Below are positions 1 through 9,032 of a DNA stretch of 64,000 nucleotides, one piece after another. Made by a program: the position numbers and the translations under genes. Positions within the stretch are counted from its first letter, which is position 1; the number at the start of each line of letters is the position of its first letter. The DNA comes from Shewanella psychropiezotolerans (lineage in GTDB: Bacteria; Pseudomonadota; Gammaproteobacteria; Enterobacterales; Shewanellaceae), in contig NZ_CP041614.1 of assembly GCF_007197555.1 (NCBI RefSeq), positions 2,906,001 to 2,970,000 of the forward strand. Direction: 5' to 3'. The notes below the pieces were generated by a model, which did not search any database, was not told where the DNA came from, and saw only the letters and a program-made list of their open reading frames with translations.

Positions 1-336
1 CGTGAATGCAGGTGTAATGGTGAGTCGAAGTTCAAGTTAATGCAACTCTGGAATCTAGCCATTGAAGGTATAACAAGTTTCAGTACGATTCCGTTGAAAA
101 TTTGGAGTTATATCGGTGCTTCTATTTCTTTGATCTCTTTTGCATATGGTTCATTTATTATCATTCGTACCTTAGTTTTTGGCATAGAGGTACCTGGGTA
201 TGCATCACTTTTGGTCGTTGTTCTATTTTTAGGTGGAACTCAACTGATTGGAATTGGCGTATTAGGAGAATATATATCCCGAGTTTACCTTGAAACCAAG
301 CATCGACCTCTATATATCATTGAGCGAGAGTACTAA
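1..336 (+). CDS. Family 2 glycosyltransferase, C-terminal part (GtrB/ArnC-like)
   Basis: Only the last ~111 codons lie in the window; the frame is open from base 1, so the start is upstream. The visible part has the end of the GT-A domain (GESKFK, then a helix rich in [10 protein letters not shown]) followed by two long hydrophobic segments (about residues 38-60 and 70-92 of the visible part) and a short basic tail. This layout is typical of GtrB/DpmA-like polyprenyl-phosphate glycosyltransferases, which load a sugar onto undecaprenyl phosphate at the inner membrane. The catalytic DXD region is outside the window, so the sugar cannot be guessed. A methyltransferase gene follows after 3 bp and a GtrA-like flippase comes next, supporting an envelope glycan-modification operon. 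Confidence 0.8.
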   Translation, partial: RECRCNGESKFKLMQLWNLAIEGITSFSTIPLKIWSYIGASISLISFAYGSFIIIRTLVFGIEVPGYASLLVVVLFLGGTQLIGIGVLGEYISRVYLETKHRPLYIIEREY

Positions 337-339
337 CTT

Positions 340-1074
340 ATGGAAAAAAAAGCCTATGCTGAACTGGCCGAAAATCAAGATAACCATTGGTGGTTTAAAG
401 GCAGAAGAGAGATCATTGAGTTTTTTCTCCGTCGATATTCAGTCAATCGAGAGGCTAATGCTAAGGTACTCGAAGTCGGTTGTGGTACTGGTGGAAACTT
501 GGCTATGTTAAGTCAGTTTGGCGATGTAACTGCTGTCGAAATGGATGAGTTTTCAAGGGCGTATGTTAAGGAAAAACTGAACATTGAAGTACATTACGGT
601 GCGCTTCCATTTGAAATAGATCTTCAAGATAAACAGTTTGATCTTATTTGCTTATTTGATGTGTTAGAGCATATAGAAGATGATATATCATCCTTAGAGC
701 GAGTAAGTAATCTTTTGAAAGATAAAGGATATTTAATTATTACAGTCCCTGCATACCAATACCTTTACGGTAAACATGATAAAGAGATGCATCACTACAG
801 ACGCTATAACTCTGCACATCTATCTTCAATGCTATCTGATTGTGGATTTAGCATTGTCAGCATGAGCTACTTTAATTCCTTTTTATTGCCTATCGCGGGA
901 CTGTCTCGGCTGCTAGATAAATTTACTGTTAACGACAGTGCAATAGGAGCTAAACAACCTGCCACTGTCATTAATCAGTTCCTATACCGTATTCTTTCAT
1001 TTGAAAAACATGTTCTAAAATTTACCCTGCTTCCATTTGGATTATCATTAATATGTATAGTTCAAAAAAAGTAA
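340..1074 (+). CDS. Class I SAM-dependent methyltransferase
   Basis: A 244-residue protein with a clear SAM-binding motif I (VLEVGCGTGGN, about residues 43-53), an acidic residue at the end of strand 2 (AVEMDE) and motif IV-like LFDVLEHIEDD (about residues 104-114), as in UbiE/Methyltransf_11-type enzymes. The C-terminal ~60 residues are hydrophobic and may touch the membrane. It starts 3 bp after the glycosyltransferase stop and overlaps the GtrA-like gene by 22 bp, so the three genes are translationally coupled. The probable role is methylation of a lipid-linked sugar or related intermediate; this is inferred from neighbours, and the substrate is unknown. Confidence 0.8.
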   Translation: MEKKAYAELAENQDNHWWFKGRREIIEFFLRRYSVNREANAKVLEVGCGTGGNLAMLSQFGDVTAVEMDEFSRAYVKEKLNIEVHYGALPFEIDLQDKQFDLICLFDVLEHIEDDISSLERVSNLLKDKGYLIITVPAYQYLYGKHDKEMHHYRRYNSAHLSSMLSDCGFSIVSMSYFNSFLLPIAGLSRLLDKFTVNDSAIGAKQPATVINQFLYRILSFEKHVLKFTLLPFGLSLICIVQKK

Positions 1075-1457
1075 CTTGGGAAGAGATCCAGGAATTCGGA
1101 CGTTTTGCCGTGGTTGGGCTATTAACGACTTTGATTTACTTTTTCACGGCTAACAGGCTAATGTTAATACTGGCACTGAGTCCATTGTTATCAAATCTAT
1201 TGTCTTTTGTTATTAGTTTTATTTTTTCATATGTTTTGCAAAGTATTTGGAGTTTTAAAGTGAAGATCAATAAGTCCCGTTTTGTGCGTTTTAGCATTAT
1301 CTCGAGTGCTAATTTCACGTTAATATTGGTTATCACACTTACTTTTGACTACGTGGGATTCTCTAATGAGAAGGCCATACTATTTATTTGCCTATTATTA
1401 CCAATCATTAGCTATTTATTTCAAAAATATTGGGTGTTTAATGATAAGACAATATGA
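1053..1457 (+). CDS. GtrA-like membrane protein
   Basis: A 134-residue protein with four predicted membrane helices (about residues 17-37, 41-64, 78-98, 105-125) and the N-terminal pattern FGRFAVVGLLTTLIYF found in GtrA/DPMS proteins. Family members are thought to flip undecaprenyl-phosphate-linked sugars to the periplasmic face. It overlaps the end of the methyltransferase gene by 22 bp, and a GtrB-like transferase lies two genes upstream, the usual partner. Its stop lies 2 bp from the convergent sulfatase-like gene, leaving no room for a separate terminator. Confidence 0.8.
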   Translation: MYSSKKVTWEEIQEFGRFAVVGLLTTLIYFFTANRLMLILALSPLLSNLLSFVISFIFSYVLQSIWSFKVKINKSRFVRFSIISSANFTLILVITLTFDYVGFSNEKAILFICLLLPIISYLFQKYWVFNDKTI

Positions 1458-1459
1458 TG

Positions 1460-3496
1460 TTAATTTGAGATTGGAGTGACTCGTTGACATGCTTTTAGGG
1501 GATCGAATCCAGGATCTCCTTCATAGTGATCACATATGCTTGCTAGCATCTTCTTCCATGGGGCTTCTCCCGTATATTCGGATAGACTCTGCCACTCTTT
1601 ATTGTCTGTATCGATTAAAATAAGCTCCTCATAGTCAGGAATGAAGGCAAGTTGCCAGTGTTTGTAATATACAGATCTTTGCTTCTTTGCCACCATCTCT
1701 TTATAAATAGATGGAATCAATACTGCTCGACCATTTTCTCTAACTTCGTAATTGGATGCCGTTTCTGACATTACTTTCTTCTCGTCTATGAAGCTGGCAT
1801 TTATTGATCGAAAGGGAACTGAGGATTCTACAAAAACGGTTCGTTCCGATGTGTTTTGTGTCGAGTTTGTAAGCGCTGTACCATCGAATGGTTTATCTTT
1901 GGCCTGTAGTGCTAAATTTAGTTCATTAAAAAGGCTAGGAGCAATATCTACTAACGAAAACGTGCCTTCGATCTGTTGCGGTGTTTGATTGTCAAGAGAT
2001 GAGCTAAACCTGCGGTAAGCCATCAAGACATTTGTTTGTTCCTGACTCATTACATTGGTTCCATGGCCCCAAGCATTAGGATGAAGTTTAGTCTCTTCTC
2101 GTACTGATTTACTGGTAATAACATCTTTTTTTAGCATGAAACCTTCACCATGATCTGAAATTAGATAGACAATAGCATTGTTGAGAAAACCTCTCTCATG
2201 CAGATCCGTAAGCAATGCGTTCACTTGGTCATCTACTTTTGATAGCAGGGCTTGATACATAAAATGGTTATAGTTTCCATCCCAATGTGCCTTGTTAACA
2301 TCGATGAAGTCTTTAGAAGTGTATGGCCAATGAAGCTGGCAAAAATGTACCGCTAAGAAGTTGGGCCGCTCGGTCGATAGGCTGGCGAGCACTTCCTGGT
2401 TAAAATGTATTGGTGAATAGCCTTTCCCGTAGCCTCTATTCATATAAAGGTATGGAAAAAGTGTTGAAGCCGTTGGGATATTGGAAAACAAGTTAATTAG
2501 AGGGAAATCAGCCATGCTTGAAATAATGGCATCTGCAGCACCTACTTTAGGCCCCACTATTTCATCAAAGCCATAGGCTTTATCTATTTGATTAAACCGC
2601 CTTTCATCGATCGCATAGGTTGTTTTGTAACCTCTTGCACTTAGTTCGCGAACTAAGGGGATGTCCTTATTTATTAATTCAGGAGGAGCGAGGTTAAATC
2701 GTGCTCCATGACTCTTGGGGTACAATCCTGAAAGGATGCTCATCCAAGCAACATAAGTACGACCAAGTGGACTATAAGTATTTGTAAAAACATGGGATTT
2801 CGAGATGAATTCATCTATGTGAGGAGTGAACTTGTTTTCACTGTTCCTATATTCTAGATGATCGGGCCGCAGTCCATCTATTCCTATAATAAACACATTG
2901 GGATTATTTTTATCATTCAGAGCATAAGCCCGTTCTGGGGAATAACTCATAATAGCAATTGACATGGCAGCGAACAATAGGGTAAAGGTCATCACTTTAG
3001 GGCCAAAATCACTATAGATAGCCCATATAAGTTGTGATACCAGCAACATTGAGGCAAGTGTTAATCCGAGTGAGGATGCTAGAGGAGTACCTCTTAAAAA
3101 ACCCAATAATGACGTGGGATAAAAATATGCGTTTGCGGCGAGTACTATTGTCAGATGAAGTAAGACGATAACTAACCAAATTTGTGTTCGTATTCCTTCA
3201 TGAGCAACTAATCGAAACCATGGTTTACATGAAAAAGTGATGATAAGTGACCAGAGGATATGCAAAACAATCACGATAAAAATAAATTGAGAGAGATCTA
3301 ACAATAAACCTTGACTGTAGAGGTCTTCACTGCGTACATGGGTCATGACTTCAGCAAGAGAGAATGAAGAGAAGTACTGAATAAATAATTTAAAATTATA
3401 TAAGGCAATAAGAAACAGCAACATAAGTGCATTCGTTCGCCAAAAGGTTCTTACCATGGATATTTTTTTAGACTTCAAACGTGTCTCAACCTCCAT
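1460..3496 (-). CDS. Membrane-anchored sulfatase / alkaline phosphatase superfamily protein
   Basis: A 678-residue protein. The first ~190 residues hold about five hydrophobic helices; from residue 200 a sulfatase fold begins with the metal-binding pattern VFIIGIDGLRPD (D207). The nucleophile region reads S-P-L-G-R-T at 242-247 instead of the usual C/S-X-P-S/T-R, so the nucleophile may be Ser242 or Thr247. Later metal ligands are visible in LISDHGEGF. The layout resembles LTA synthase and phosphoethanolamine transferases, so it could be a phospho-group transferase rather than a true sulfatase. AAGG lies just before the ATG. It converges on the glycan-modification genes and probably forms an operon with the small gene upstream (53-bp gap). 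The substrate is unknown. Confidence 0.75.
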   Translation of the reverse strand: MEVETRLKSKKISMVRTFWRTNALMLLFLIALYNFKLFIQYFSSFSLAEVMTHVRSEDLYSQGLLLDLSQFIFIVIVLHILWSLIITFSCKPWFRLVAHEGIRTQIWLVIVLLHLTIVLAANAYFYPTSLLGFLRGTPLASSLGLTLASMLLVSQLIWAIYSDFGPKVMTFTLLFAAMSIAIMSYSPERAYALNDKNNPNVFIIGIDGLRPDHLEYRNSENKFTPHIDEFISKSHVFTNTYSPLGRTYVAWMSILSGLYPKSHGARFNLAPPELINKDIPLVRELSARGYKTTYAIDERRFNQIDKAYGFDEIVGPKVGAADAIISSMADFPLINLFSNIPTASTLFPYLYMNRGYGKGYSPIHFNQEVLASLSTERPNFLAVHFCQLHWPYTSKDFIDVNKAHWDGNYNHFMYQALLSKVDDQVNALLTDLHERGFLNNAIVYLISDHGEGFMLKKDVITSKSVREETKLHPNAWGHGTNVMSQEQTNVLMAYRRFSSSLDNQTPQQIEGTFSLVDIAPSLFNELNLALQAKDKPFDGTALTNSTQNTSERTVFVESSVPFRSINASFIDEKKVMSETASNYEVRENGRAVLIPSIYKEMVAKKQRSVYYKHWQLAFIPDYEELILIDTDNKEWQSLSEYTGEAPWKKMLASICDHYEGDPGFDPLKACQRVTPISN

Positions 3497-3549
3497 ATTT
3501 TTACCTTCTAGTCCAAGCTAGCTTTAACCTATTGAGTAGAGAAGGATAA

Positions 3550-3846
3550 TTACTGCATATCGTCATTATCATCTATGTCTGATGTTGAACCAGAATTTAT
3601 TGTTGTCTTTGCAGAGGTGACGATAAATTTGTCATTATCTCTTATCACGCTTGAAAGATCAGATTCTGCAGGCCAGTCTCCAAGAATAAGGTAACGTTCG
3701 GCAAGGCTTGAACCCGATGGAGCATCTGTCTTGATAGACATCCTTGATTGATAAGCACTCCAGGCTGGTACAAGATTCGACATAAGCAAAATGAAAACCG
3801 TTACGGATAAACTGGCTTGTGTAATCATTTCAGTATTTTTAGTCAT
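3550..3846 (-). CDS. Small hypothetical protein with N-terminal membrane anchor
   Basis: 98 residues, not recognised. Residues 9-31 form one hydrophobic segment ending in PAWSAYQ, which could be a signal peptide or anchor. The rest is hydrophilic, serine-rich and ends with an acidic tail (DIDDNDDMQ). AGGTAG precedes the ATG at a suitable distance. The gene lies 53 bp upstream of the sulfatase-like gene on the same strand, so the two are probably co-transcribed; a role as an exported accessory protein is only a guess. Confidence 0.5.
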   Translation of the reverse strand: MTKNTEMITQASLSVTVFILLMSNLVPAWSAYQSRMSIKTDAPSGSSLAERYLILGDWPAESDLSSVIRDNDKFIVTSAKTTINSGSTSDIDDNDDMQ

Positions 3847-4185
3847 ATTTATCTACCTGTGGACTAATTCTATTCAAAGGTGGAGTTCTTCAGAAAAATG
3901 GTATGCAAGTACATTTTCCTACCAAAAGTATAGTTGTAATTGATGTGCTTCGAATGATCTTTGGATAAAAATACTGTTCTGAAGTGTCAGCCTAAAATTT
4001 GTCATGGGCTAGCTTGTGTACTAAATTTTAAGAGAGACTCGGTAGAGTAATAAGAATAATCATGGCCTAAAATCATTTTTTATTTCAATAAAATGATTAT
4101 TAAGCAATTACATAAAGGATTATTGGTATTTTAGTCTGCGCTTTGAATGATAACTCCATCAGATAATGTGTCGAGGAGGGAGATA
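3847..4185. other. Intergenic region, divergent promoters
   Basis: About 340 AT-rich bases between the small membrane-protein gene (minus) and the L,D-transpeptidase gene (plus). They must hold both promoters. An imperfect AT-rich inverted repeat (AATCATTTT ... AAAATGATT) lies near 4070-4100. No ORF with a ribosome binding site was seen. Confidence 0.5.
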
Positions 4186-5670
4186 ATGAAAAGTAAAATG
4201 TTTTTGATCAGCTTATTCTTCTGTTCATTAATAATCTCTATTCCCTCTTTATCTGATGGTAACTCTTTAGCATCAAATCTGTCAGATACTCAAGAAGTGG
4301 AGCTTATTTATGAGCTTAACGATCAGCAGTTAATTTGGTTTGACTCCCATGGTTTAAGTGTAAATGGTCTCTCACTAGCACAATTATTAGAAGATCTAGG
4401 CATAGGGCTTGGTAACTATTTATCTATAGAACAAGTTGATCGGACAAAACTGAGTAAGGGCGAACGAGATAGAGCTTATACCCGCGCTTGTCTCTATCTT
4501 CTAGATAGAGTGTCAAAGTTGAGCCTGAATATGAATCTCAACTTAGAACTCAGCTTCACACAAGCGATCAGAAAGCATAGGTTATCTGAATTTATTGAAC
4601 AAGTTCTACCTCTCTATGATGAAGTCTCACAATTACGAGGAATGATAAGAAAATATAAAAAATTGACCCACAAACCTTGGCCTAACATAGGTCAAGCGGA
4701 GTTTAGGCTTGGGCAGAGCTCGAACAAAATTTCGACACTGAGAAATTTACTGGTTGATCTTGGAGATTTAAGTGTTAAACCTGAACTTAGACAAAGAGCG
4801 TCTATATATGATCCGGATATAGTACTAGGGATTAAGTCTTTTCAGATGCGTCATGGCCTCGAAGTTAATGGTCAGCTCGATACTCAAACGGCAGAAAGCT
4901 TGAGCGTTAAGCCAGAGACTAGAATAGTTCAAATGCAGTTAAACCTATGGCGTTGGTTCAGTTTACCTAATACCTTGCCTGAGCGGTTTGTCTGGATAAA
5001 TATTCCAGGTTACCAATTACAATTATTGGACCAAGGGGAAAAATTACTGGATATGAAGGTGATAGTAGGTAAGCCCCTGACACCAACGCCTATTATTACT
5101 TCCTCATTGACTCGCTTTACTGTCAATCCTAGCTGGACGCCTCCCTGGAGTATCGTCAGTAAGGAGTTAATCCCTTTGGATGCTAAGTATCCAGGATACT
5201 TAAACCGACAAAAATTTGAATTACGAAAATATGGAGCTAGTTCTTCTCTTGACTTGGTCGATATAAGCAGTTCTTCGATTCTGAATTTCTTGTCAGAATA
5301 CCAGCTGGTTCAATCCCCTGGACCTGAAAATGCCCTTGGGAAATACCGTTTCTCTATTCCCAATAATCACTCTATTTACCTGCATGACACACCATCTAAA
5401 TCTCTATTTACTAAACGTATAAGAGCCTTGAGTCACGGTTGTATTAGGCTGTCAGACCCTAAAGGGCTTTTGGATTATTTGATGCAAGCAGATAACAGAG
5501 CTGCTGATGTTGAAAGGGCCGTTAGAGGCACCCTGACACACTATTATTCTATAGTTAGTCCGACGCCTGTATATATCACTTATCACACAAGCTGGGTTGA
5601 TGAATTTGGTAAGTTACAACTTAGACCTGACATCTATGATTTAGATAGGATCCCTCAATATGATGAATGA
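4186..5670 (+). CDS. L,D-transpeptidase, YcbB/LdtD-like
   Basis: 494 residues from the ATG at 4186, which has GAGGAGGGA four bases upstream and a good signal peptide directly after it; the earlier in-frame ATG at 4147 lacks a ribosome binding site. After an N-terminal scaffold, a peptidoglycan-binding-like domain appears (about residues 205-240, DPDIVLGIKSFQMRHGLEVNG), then a YkuD catalytic domain with S-H-G-C-I-R (His417, Cys419). The enzyme should form 3-3 cross-links or attach proteins to peptidoglycan in the periplasm. The next gene overlaps its 3' end. It lies upstream of the Tad locus but is separated from it by 720 bp, so a link to pilus passage through the wall is only a possibility. 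Confidence 0.88.
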   Translation: MKSKMFLISLFFCSLIISIPSLSDGNSLASNLSDTQEVELIYELNDQQLIWFDSHGLSVNGLSLAQLLEDLGIGLGNYLSIEQVDRTKLSKGERDRAYTRACLYLLDRVSKLSLNMNLNLELSFTQAIRKHRLSEFIEQVLPLYDEVSQLRGMIRKYKKLTHKPWPNIGQAEFRLGQSSNKISTLRNLLVDLGDLSVKPELRQRASIYDPDIVLGIKSFQMRHGLEVNGQLDTQTAESLSVKPETRIVQMQLNLWRWFSLPNTLPERFVWINIPGYQLQLLDQGEKLLDMKVIVGKPLTPTPIITSSLTRFTVNPSWTPPWSIVSKELIPLDAKYPGYLNRQKFELRKYGASSSLDLVDISSSSILNFLSEYQLVQSPGPENALGKYRFSIPNNHSIYLHDTPSKSLFTKRIRALSHGCIRLSDPKGLLDYLMQADNRAADVERAVRGTLTHYYSIVSPTPVYITYHTSWVDEFGKLQLRPDIYDLDRIPQYDE

Positions 5671-6085
5671 CAGTTATGATAATCCTGATTTTATGAAACT
5701 GATCAGACAGGAAAAAAATGCCAGAATGAGGTTAAAACTTTTAGCGTTATTACATTTCCACGAAGGAAAATCGAGATATCAAATCTCAGATTACCTCAAA
5801 GTCAGTCGTACCAGTGTGAATAAGTGGGTAAGTAATTATTTAACTCATGGGTTAGAAGGACTTAAAGATAAGAAACACAGTGGTAGACCAGCTGCTTTAA
5901 CGGCTGAACAGTTAAAACAACTTTCTGTGTATATAAAACATAGATCTACAGCCAATGGTAAGGAGAAGCTACATGGCAGTGAAATTCAAAGCTATATATC
6001 GGATAACTTTGGTGTGAGTTATGAGATAAGTAATATTTATAAAATCCTTGAGAGACTGGGATATGCTTGGGTGACACATGCATAA
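5660..6085 (+). CDS. Helix-turn-helix protein related to IS630-type transposase N-termini
   Basis: 141 residues. Residues 20-75 form a helix-turn-helix (SRYQISDYLKVSRTSVNKWV) followed by a hinge GLEGLKDKKHSGRP and a second winged-helix part (YEISNIYKILERLGYAW), the order seen at the N-terminus of IS630 transposases. The DDE catalytic domain is absent, and translation of the other frames downstream gives no continuation, so this is not a simple frameshift. It is either a domesticated regulator or a transposase remnant. The ATG overlaps the L,D-transpeptidase stop by 11 bp (a second ATG at 5663 is possible), with TAGGAT upstream, which argues for co-expression and a retained function. Confidence 0.65.
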   Translation: MMNDSYDNPDFMKLIRQEKNARMRLKLLALLHFHEGKSRYQISDYLKVSRTSVNKWVSNYLTHGLEGLKDKKHSGRPAALTAEQLKQLSVYIKHRSTANGKEKLHGSEIQSYISDNFGVSYEISNIYKILERLGYAWVTHA

Positions 6086-6805
6086 ACGAGAGCCTTACAA
6101 CCTATGTTGAATAGTAAGGTGGACTATTAAAACTGTATTAATATGATTTAACGACTAGACTGATATTATCTGAAAGAGGTGATTTCTATCTGACTTAAAA
6201 ATACTACAAATCACATATCTATTTTGTATTGCTGTCATCAGGGATTATCGTGTAGCGACAGTAAGTGCACTTTTTTAATCTATAGCCTTTTAAAACTTAT
6301 CAATACATCTTGTTCATCTCGCTTGCAATACAGGCTTCATCTACACCTCTCCCCTATCTTTATATAAGCAGGTATTGAAAATGGATTAATTAATTGATCT
6401 GTTTTTACTTAATTACAAAAAAAACTAAAACTCATGATTTATATAACTGTAATGATTATAAATGTATAACTTACAGTTTTTTATGATGTTTTTTTAAATA
6501 GATAATAGTGTCAATGTAGAATTCAGATTCTCTTTGTCTATTGGGAAGATTCCTCTCTAGTAACTGCTATATAAACTTAGATAGTTCATATGGAACACTG
6601 GATCACTTCTTTCTTCAACATAGAGTGAAGAGCTGGTGTTTGCTACTTTTAAGTTAGCTTTAAATGTTTATGGTTAAATGGGCACTTAAGGCTGATGGAA
6701 TAAGTGACGCTCACGTAAATGTTACTGTAAGGGGTTATCATTTATCTAAAGTTTTATTGAAAGTCTTTAGCCATGTGCCGACTGCACGATTAGGAGAAAA
6801 CACTC
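6086..6805. other. Long AT-rich intergenic region before the Tad locus
   Basis: About 720 bases with low GC and stop codons in all frames. No RNA gene or insertion sequence end was recognised. It must contain the flp promoter; the ribosome binding site TTAGGAGAAA sits just before the flp ATG. No convincing sigma-54 site was seen. Confidence 0.5.
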
Positions 6806-7003
6806 ATGAACATTAAACAATTATTGACAGATTTTATTGAAGATGAAAGTGGATTAACTGCAGTTGAATATGCAATTGCCGGTGGCTTAGTCGTTGGTGG
6901 CATGATCGCTGCTTTCAATCAACTGGGTTCAAATGCAACAGATAAATTGAATTGTCTCGCCTCTGCGGTAACTGGTGCGAGTAGTGACTGTACAGGTTCT
7001 TAG
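6806..7003 (+). CDS. flp: Flp/Fap-family type IVb pilin
   Basis: 65 residues, the usual size for Flp pilins. The prepilin peptidase site is G16|LTAVEY, with Glu and Tyr at mature positions 5 and 6, the hallmark of the Flp family, followed by a hydrophobic helix (AIAGGLVVGGMIAAF). The C-terminus has two cysteines (NCLAS and DCTGS) that could form a disulfide. AGGAG precedes the ATG. It is the first gene of the Tad locus and should be the major structural subunit of the adhesive Flp pilus. Confidence 0.93.
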   Translation: MNIKQLLTDFIEDESGLTAVEYAIAGGLVVGGMIAAFNQLGSNATDKLNCLASAVTGASSDCTGS

Positions 7004-7095
7004 AAACTTATTCTTTGACATTAAGAATTGCCCATATGGACATGGGCATGTTTTCTAACTCTGTTCCTTTGTGATGATGTCCATGGTGGCAGGTT

Positions 7096-7671
7096 ATGAC
7101 AGATACTCAATTAACACTTCAGATTTTACTCTCGGGTCTCTTTTTTACCTCAGCGATTATCATGGACCTTTATCAAGAGAAAATCCCTAACAAGCTTTGT
7201 TTACTCGCCATTTTCTGTGGTTTTGCAATTAATGCTTATTACGCACAATTAGCTGGGGTATTAATGGCAAGCTTTGGTTTTGGGCTGGCGTTTATTCTTC
7301 TTTTTCCTACATTTATATTGAGGATATTAGGGGCTGGAGACATCAAATTAATGATGGGGATAGGTGCTTTAATGGGACCTGAATTGTTACTCTCAAATAT
7401 CGTTTACGGCATCGTTGCTGGTGCAGGAACCAGTTTAATATTAATCATTTGGAAAACTGGCTTCATTGGTTTAGCAAAAACATTTAAGCGATATTGGGAT
7501 TGTATTTATCTTCAAAGTTATTTTAAACCTGAAGCAGGTGAAGCAGCAGGTGAAAAGGTACCTTATGCACCTGCATTTGCTATTGGTTGGGTATGGGCTT
7601 GTTCACTCGATAGTAATATTTTAGAGCTTTTCTTCAACTGGAATCAATATTTAAGTCTTTGGGGAGTATGA
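7096..7671 (+). CDS. tadV: A24 prepilin peptidase (TadV/CpaA)
   Basis: 191 residues with about five to six membrane helices. The aspartyl protease pair is visible: Asp24 in IIMDLYQEKIPNK and Asp82 in the GAGDIKL motif (GXGD family). It lacks the N-terminal methylase domain of PilD, as expected for TadV/CpaA. It should remove the leader of Flp and of the TadE/F pseudopilins at the inner membrane. The stop codon overlaps the next ATG as ATGA at 7668-7671. Confidence 0.9.
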   Translation: MTDTQLTLQILLSGLFFTSAIIMDLYQEKIPNKLCLLAIFCGFAINAYYAQLAGVLMASFGFGLAFILLFPTFILRILGAGDIKLMMGIGALMGPELLLSNIVYGIVAGAGTSLILIIWKTGFIGLAKTFKRYWDCIYLQSYFKPEAGEAAGEKVPYAPAFAIGWVWACSLDSNILELFFNWNQYLSLWGV

Positions 7672-7673
7672 CT

Positions 7674-8900
7674 ATGTTGAAACTTAGCACAGATGAAACG
7701 CATACACTTCCTAAAATAGATCAGTTAGATAGCGCTCAATTAGCCCCTCGACCTAAAACTATCGAACAAACAGGTATCCATGAATCGGTTTTACTTGAGC
7801 TAATGCTAAAACATCTGCTTTCAGCTGGGGTACTTACTAAAGCTGAGCTTGTGTCTTATATGGGGATCACCGGAGGGATAATACAAGGGCTTCTTGATAG
7901 TGCAAAACAGCTGGCTTGGGTTGAAAATCGTCAATCAACATCAGATGGACAGATGCGGTATGCATTGAGTCATGGCGGAGAGGAGTTTGCCAAGCAAGCA
8001 TCGGCTAAGAGTGGTTATAAAGGACTAGTCCCTATTCCTTTATCTCAATACTCAGATATTTGCTGTAAGCAATCTAGCCGACGAAATCCGATAACATTTG
8101 AGATGCTACAGAATGGGCTAAAGTCATTAGTATTACCCAATGAGCTTCTACACAAAATTGGTCCTGCACTGAATTCAAGTCGACCTGTTCTTATCTATGG
8201 GCCACCAGGCACAGGTAAGAGCTATCTGTGTCGAAATTTGAATTTAACTTTAGGTGACTCGGTGTTAATTCCATACTCTATTTCAATCGGTAATGAAATT
8301 ATTCAAGTTTATGATCCCCAACTTCATCACAAAGTTGGTGAAAGTGATGTAAATAACCAATTAGACCTGGTTCGAGGACATGATCCTCGTTGGATAAAAT
8401 GTAAGCGACCATTAAGGATCACGGGCGGAGAGTTGAACGCCGATATGTTAGAAGTACAATTTGACAGCCATAGTAGAACCTATATGGCCCCCATTCAATT
8501 AAAAGCAAACAATGGCATCTTACTTCTCGATGATTTAGGCCGGCAAAAAATCAGTGCCAAGCAGTTGTTTAATCGTTGGATTATTCCAATGGAGGAGCGA
8601 CGAGATTTTCTTGCATTGCAGTCCGGTGAACATTTTGAGATACCTTTTGAGCTTATTTTACTTTTCTCTACTAATCTAAATCCTAACGAACTTGTCGATG
8701 ATGCATTTCTCAGAAGGTTAGGTTACAAGATTCATTTTGATGCATTAGATGAACCTCTTTATAGGAAAATTTGGTTTCAGGTGTGTGAGGAGCAAGGGCT
8801 TAAATGTAGTGAAGAGATGTTCCAATACTTGCTTACAGATTTTCATGAGTTGTTTGAGAAGCCTTTAATTCCCTGTTACCCAAGAGATCTGTTGGGATAA
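7674..8900 (+). CDS. AAA ATPase of the Tad locus, C-terminus lost to a frameshift
   Basis: 408 residues from the ATG at 7674, which has GGGGAG seven bases upstream; an ATG at 7668 overlaps the tadV stop but sits too close to that site. Residues ~35-105 look like a winged helix. The AAA core has Walker A GPPGTGKS at 176-183 and Walker B GILLLDDLGRQ near 281, followed by a sensor-like LLFSTNL. The protein stops abruptly after CYPRDLLG. In the neighbouring frame 8897-8989 continues for 30 codons, ending in a hydrophobic/aromatic stretch (AWSIYFV), so one G seems to be missing from GGG at 8894-8896. Role in Tad function unknown; MoxR-like ATPases often remodel protein complexes. Confidence 0.75.
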   Translation: MLKLSTDETHTLPKIDQLDSAQLAPRPKTIEQTGIHESVLLELMLKHLLSAGVLTKAELVSYMGITGGIIQGLLDSAKQLAWVENRQSTSDGQMRYALSHGGEEFAKQASAKSGYKGLVPIPLSQYSDICCKQSSRRNPITFEMLQNGLKSLVLPNELLHKIGPALNSSRPVLIYGPPGTGKSYLCRNLNLTLGDSVLIPYSISIGNEIIQVYDPQLHHKVGESDVNNQLDLVRGHDPRWIKCKRPLRITGGELNADMLEVQFDSHSRTYMAPIQLKANNGILLLDDLGRQKISAKQLFNRWIIPMEERRDFLALQSGEHFEIPFELILLFSTNLNPNELVDDAFLRRLGYKIHFDALDEPLYRKIWFQVCEEQGLKCSEEMFQYLLTDFHELFEKPLIPCYPRDLLG

Positions 8901-8989
8901 TGTCGGATCAGATTAGCTTTATGCAGCTAAAGTCAGAAGTGACGAAGTCATTGATTGTTGAAGCATGGTCAATTTATTTTGTGTCGTAA
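8897..8989 (+). other. Displaced C-terminal tail of the AAA ATPase gene
   Basis: Reading from 8897 gives I-M-S-D-Q-I-S-F-M and ends at TAA 8987-8989. It directly extends the interrupted PRDLLG region in the -1 frame. Adding one G to the run at 8894-8896 would give a protein of about 438 residues. Whether this is a sequencing slip or a real mutation cannot be told from the sequence. Confidence 0.6.
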
Positions 8990-9032
8990 TCATAAATCTC
9001 GTTGCTCTCAATAAGCATCTAAGGAGTTTTTG

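Noticed and set aside
6600..6800. Sigma-54 promoter before flp
   Set aside because: TGGGCAC near 6677 resembles half of a site, but the spacing to a GC element does not fit.
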